Part shown: in pieces, positions 5,270 to 7,416 of the stretch
How the letters are laid out: every line of letters begins with the position of its first letter
Numbering within the stretch: the first letter of the stretch is position 1
Assembly (NCBI GenBank): GCA_937919075.1
Contig: CALFOF010000012.1
Location: forward strand, 1 to 7,416
DNA length: 7,416 bases
DNA from: an uncultured Cyanobium sp.
GTDB lineage: Bacteria > Cyanobacteriota > Cyanobacteriia > PCC-6307 > Cyanobiaceae
Reading direction: 5' to 3'
The notes under the pieces: generated by a model
Seen by the model: only the letters and a program-made list of their open reading frames with translations
Database searches by the model: none
Told to the model about the DNA's origin: nothing
Made by a program: the position numbers and the translations under genes

Positions 5270-6947
5270 TCACGCCGATACGGCTGAGGCGTTCATCGTC
5301 GAGCCCTCCTGTGAACTCGACGCCATCATTGATCGCACCTTGGCATCAATCGGCAGCCTGTTCGATGTGGGTCGGGCCTATGTGTTCTCCCTGACCCAGT
5401 ATCCGGGGTTTGCCAGCAACACCCACGAATGGTGCGCCCTCGGGGTGGACCCGCAAATCCAGCTGCTCCAGCAGGTGCCGGAAGGGTCAATCTCCTGGGT
5501 TTTGGGGGAACTGCGGGCCGGGCGGGCGATCAATCTCGAGTCGCCGGCCGATCTCCCGGTTGGGGCCGATGCCGAGCAGGCCCATCTCAGCTCCCAGGGC
5601 ATTCAGTCGCTGCTGGTGCTCCCCCTGGTGCGGCGGGGGCGGCTGGAAGGGTTCGCGGGCTTCGACCACATCCGGGGCAGCCGCCGCTGGAGCGACCAGG
5701 AGGTGGCCGTGCTCTCGATCGTGGTGAGCAGCTTCGCCCAAGGGTTCGAACGCCGGCTGATCGACCAGCAACTGCGTCAGTTGGCCTACGAGGATCCGCT
5801 CACCCGCCTGCCCAATCGCTCCCTGCTGAGTCAGCGCCTGGGCGAGGAACTGGAGCGTGCCAGGCACAACGGCACCCACCTGGCGGTGGGCTACCTCGAC
5901 CTGGACAACTTCAAGCCCATCAATGACAGCCATGGCCATGCCGTTGGGGACCAGCTGCTGGTGGCCGTCGCCGAGCGCCTCTGCCGTTGCCTGCGGCCGG
6001 GCGACACGGTGGGCAGGTTTGGTGGGGACGAATTCGTGGTGATCCTGCCCGGCCTCAGCAGCCTCACCGAGCTGGAGGCGTTAGGTGAGCGGCTGCTCAG
6101 CGCGGTGGCCCAGACCACCCTGCTTGGCCAGACGCTCTGCGTAGCCCTGAGCACCAGCATCGGCTGCCGCCTGGTGCCGCCCGACGATGCCGACCCGGAT
6201 ACCCTGCTGCGCCAGGCCGACCAGGCCATGTACGCCGCCAAGCGCGACGGTCCGGGGCGCATGCACCATTTCGACGTGGAGCTGGCGCGGCGCCAGTCGC
6301 TGCATCGCTCCCGGCTGGAGCGGGTGCGGCAGGCCATCGAAGAGCAGCAGCTGCGCCTGTTCGTGCAGCCCGTGATCGATCTGGCCACCCGGCAGCTGTG
6401 CTTTGCCGAAGCCCTGGTGCGCTGGCAGCACCCCCAGCAGGGGCTGCTGACACCACAGGAGTGGCTGGGTTGGATCGAGGATCACCCCGAGAGCATCCGC
6501 CTCGGCGACTGGGTGCTGGAGCGGGCCCTCCGTCACTGCTCGGCCTGGGCGCGGGAGGGACAGTGCGCGGCCGTAAGCGTGAACCTCTCGGCCCGGGAGT
6601 TGCGCGATCCCGGCTTCGCGGAGCGAATTCGCGGGGCCCTGGCCCGCCATCCCGACCTGCCCGCCTCGGCGCTGAGGCTGGAGGTGCTGGAAACCGCCGC
6701 CCTGGAGGATCTTGAGCAGGTGGCCCGAAGCATCGACCGCTGCCGGGAGCTGGGTGTGAGCTTTGCCCTCGACGACTTCGGCACCGGCTACTCCTCGCTC
6801 ACCTATCTGCGCAGGCTGCCGATCTCCACGATCAAGATCGACTGCTCCTTCGTGGCCAGGATGCTGGTGGATCCTGCCGATCAGGCCATCGTCAGGGCTG
6901 TGGTGGATCTGGCCCACGCCTTCGGCCGCACCTCCTGCAGGCGTTGA
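5265..6947 (+). CDS. GAF-GGDEF-EAL cyclic-di-GMP protein, damaged at both ends
   Basis: Open frame of 560 codons. A GAF domain occupies about 15-165 (NTHEWC at 52-57). A diguanylate cyclase domain follows (about 170-338) with intact GGDEF (253-257) and an RPGD product-inhibition site (244-247) five residues before it. The EAL domain (about 350-554) has E382 of the EAL motif, N440, E476, D503/D504 and K524. The frame then stops at TGA 6945-6947 just after FGRT. The expected EGVE segment, which carries metal- and catalysis-linked residues, is absent, and the domain resumes in another frame. The phosphodiesterase is therefore probably dead, while cyclase activity could persist. The start is a TTG with no Shine-Dalgarno, and an in-frame TAG lies at 5256-5258. 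It abuts the hsdR remnant, so the true 5' end, possibly with an upstream sensor domain, may be lost. Soluble protein; likely a pseudogene or a truncated cyclase. Confidence 0.8.
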   Translation: MAHADTAEAFIVEPSCELDAIIDRTLASIGSLFDVGRAYVFSLTQYPGFASNTHEWCALGVDPQIQLLQQVPEGSISWVLGELRAGRAINLESPADLPVGADAEQAHLSSQGIQSLLVLPLVRRGRLEGFAGFDHIRGSRRWSDQEVAVLSIVVSSFAQGFERRLIDQQLRQLAYEDPLTRLPNRSLLSQRLGEELERARHNGTHLAVGYLDLDNFKPINDSHGHAVGDQLLVAVAERLCRCLRPGDTVGRFGGDEFVVILPGLSSLTELEALGERLLSAVAQTTLLGQTLCVALSTSIGCRLVPPDDADPDTLLRQADQAMYAAKRDGPGRMHHFDVELARRQSLHRSRLERVRQAIEEQQLRLFVQPVIDLATRQLCFAEALVRWQHPQQGLLTPQEWLGWIEDHPESIRLGDWVLERALRHCSAWAREGQCAAVSVNLSARELRDPGFAERIRGALARHPDLPASALRLEVLETAALEDLEQVARSIDRCRELGVSFALDDFGTGYSSLTYLRRLPISTIKIDCSFVARMLVDPADQAIVRAVVDLAHAFGRTSCRR

Positions 6948-7105
6948 GGGCGATGGGCTGTGAACTGGCCCAGGGATTCGCCATCGCCCGGCCGATGCCG
7001 GCGGACGACCTGCCCGGCTGGTGCCGCCAGAGGTGGGATCGGCCAGCTGGTCAGTCCAACCCGCCCCCCACACTGCTGCCGCCCCCGCCCTCACCAGGCG
7101 GATGA
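6935..7105 (+). pseudogene. Out-of-frame C-terminal remnant of the EAL domain
   Basis: Reading from CTG at 6935 in a different frame gives LQALRAMGCELAQGFAIARP, the standard end of an EAL domain with its AQG motif. A short tail with a Pro-rich end follows, to TGA at 7103-7105. Compared with intact EAL domains, about 10-12 residues (the VAEGVET stretch) are missing between FGRT and this block. A deletion of roughly 30-36 nt that is not a multiple of three would explain both the gap and the frame change. It belongs to the preceding gene. Confidence 0.75.
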
Positions 7106-7117
7106 GATCAGGCTCGT

Positions 7118-7225
7118 TCAGCTGTCCTGGGCCGCGAGCCGGAGCCGCAGCGATTCGGCATGGCTGTGCAAGCCCTCGCTCTCGGCCGAGGTCACCACAG
7201 CCGGCCCAGTGGCCTCCAGGCCGCG
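7118..7225 (-). pseudogene. hisD: Remnant of the 3' end of a hisD-like gene
   Basis: The minus strand from 7225 to the TGA at 7118-7120 reads RGLEATGPAVVT, then SAESEGLHSHAESLRLRL and a short tail. The pattern of small residues, AExEGLxxHAxSxRLRL, and the stop a few residues later match the C-terminus of histidinol dehydrogenase (histidine biosynthesis). Upstream, from about 7226 to the window end, I see no more HisD-like sequence in any frame, so only about 35 codons remain. The match is short; another protein with a similar tail is possible. Confidence 0.5.
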
Positions 7226-7279
7226 CTGTTTTCGTTGGCTTGCAGCAGATTTGTGTAGCGCGTTAGGGACTTGGGCCAG

Positions 7280-7411
7280 TTACCCGTTCTGAAGCCTGCG
7301 GAAGTGGTGAGGATCCTGCTGAGCCGCAATCTTTCCCCACCACTGCACTGCGAGCACACCCGCTCCCCCAGCCAGGGCGGCGGCGGCTCGGCCCGGGCGT
7401 TTTCTCTGCAT
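7280..7411 (-). CDS. Possible 43-aa membrane miniprotein
   Basis: A minus-strand frame from ATG (7409-7411) to TAA (7280-7282) encodes 43 residues: a basic start (MQRKRPGR), a hydrophobic Ala/Gly/Leu/Val stretch ending in WW (about 9-23), then a polar His/Arg/Gln tail. This is a plausible one-helix membrane peptide. GGGAG directly abuts the ATG, too close to serve as a ribosome site, and the frame may continue beyond the window edge. Nothing recognisable. The DNA between this frame and the hisD remnant (7226-7279) shows no feature. Confidence 0.25.
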   Translation of the reverse strand: MQRKRPGRAAAALAGGAGVLAVQWWGKIAAQQDPHHFRRLQNG

Positions 7412-7416
7412 CTCCC

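Overview
The window reads as a GC-rich cyanobacterial chromosome segment. The strongest clue to the group is the photosystem II D1 protein at the left end: 359 residues ending in APAIG, a tail typical of Synechococcus/Cyanobium-type picocyanobacteria. A HIP1 palindrome and the cyanobacterial gene content fit this. The genus cannot be fixed from the sequence alone.

Left region (1-2427). Three genes on the + strand form a likely operon: psbA, a secreted c-type heme protein of the Tll0287/DUF3365 type, and a four-helix cytochrome b561. The D1 is not a standard copy. It carries all three substitutions known as the signature of the low-oxygen D1' form (Ala80, Leu158, Ala286) and keeps every Mn4CaO5 ligand. 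Tll0287 of Thermosynechococcus was found in a strain that expresses only its D1'-type psbA2, so the physical linkage here is notable. The b561 gene adds a membrane carrier able to pass electrons to or from the lumenal heme protein. I read this as a micro-oxic photosystem II module. The cytochrome part and the electron route are inference.

Middle region (2407-4920). A hairpin containing both stop codons ends the cytochrome gene and a convergent small gene of unknown function on the - strand. A divergent + strand pair follows: a DUF389 membrane protein with a proline-rich acidic tail, and a four-helix membrane protein of unknown role placed 4 nt after it. A 38-codon ORF overlaps the DUF389 start as ATGA and may be a translational leader.

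Right region (4921-7416). This part looks like decaying DNA. It holds an internally deleted fragment of a type I restriction HsdR subunit (-), a GAF-GGDEF-EAL cyclic-di-GMP protein (+) that lacks a convincing start and has lost the EGVE segment of its EAL domain through an out-of-frame deletion, the last 33 codons of a hisD-like gene (-), and a possible small membrane ORF at the edge (-). No tRNA, rRNA, CRISPR array or intact mobile element was seen.
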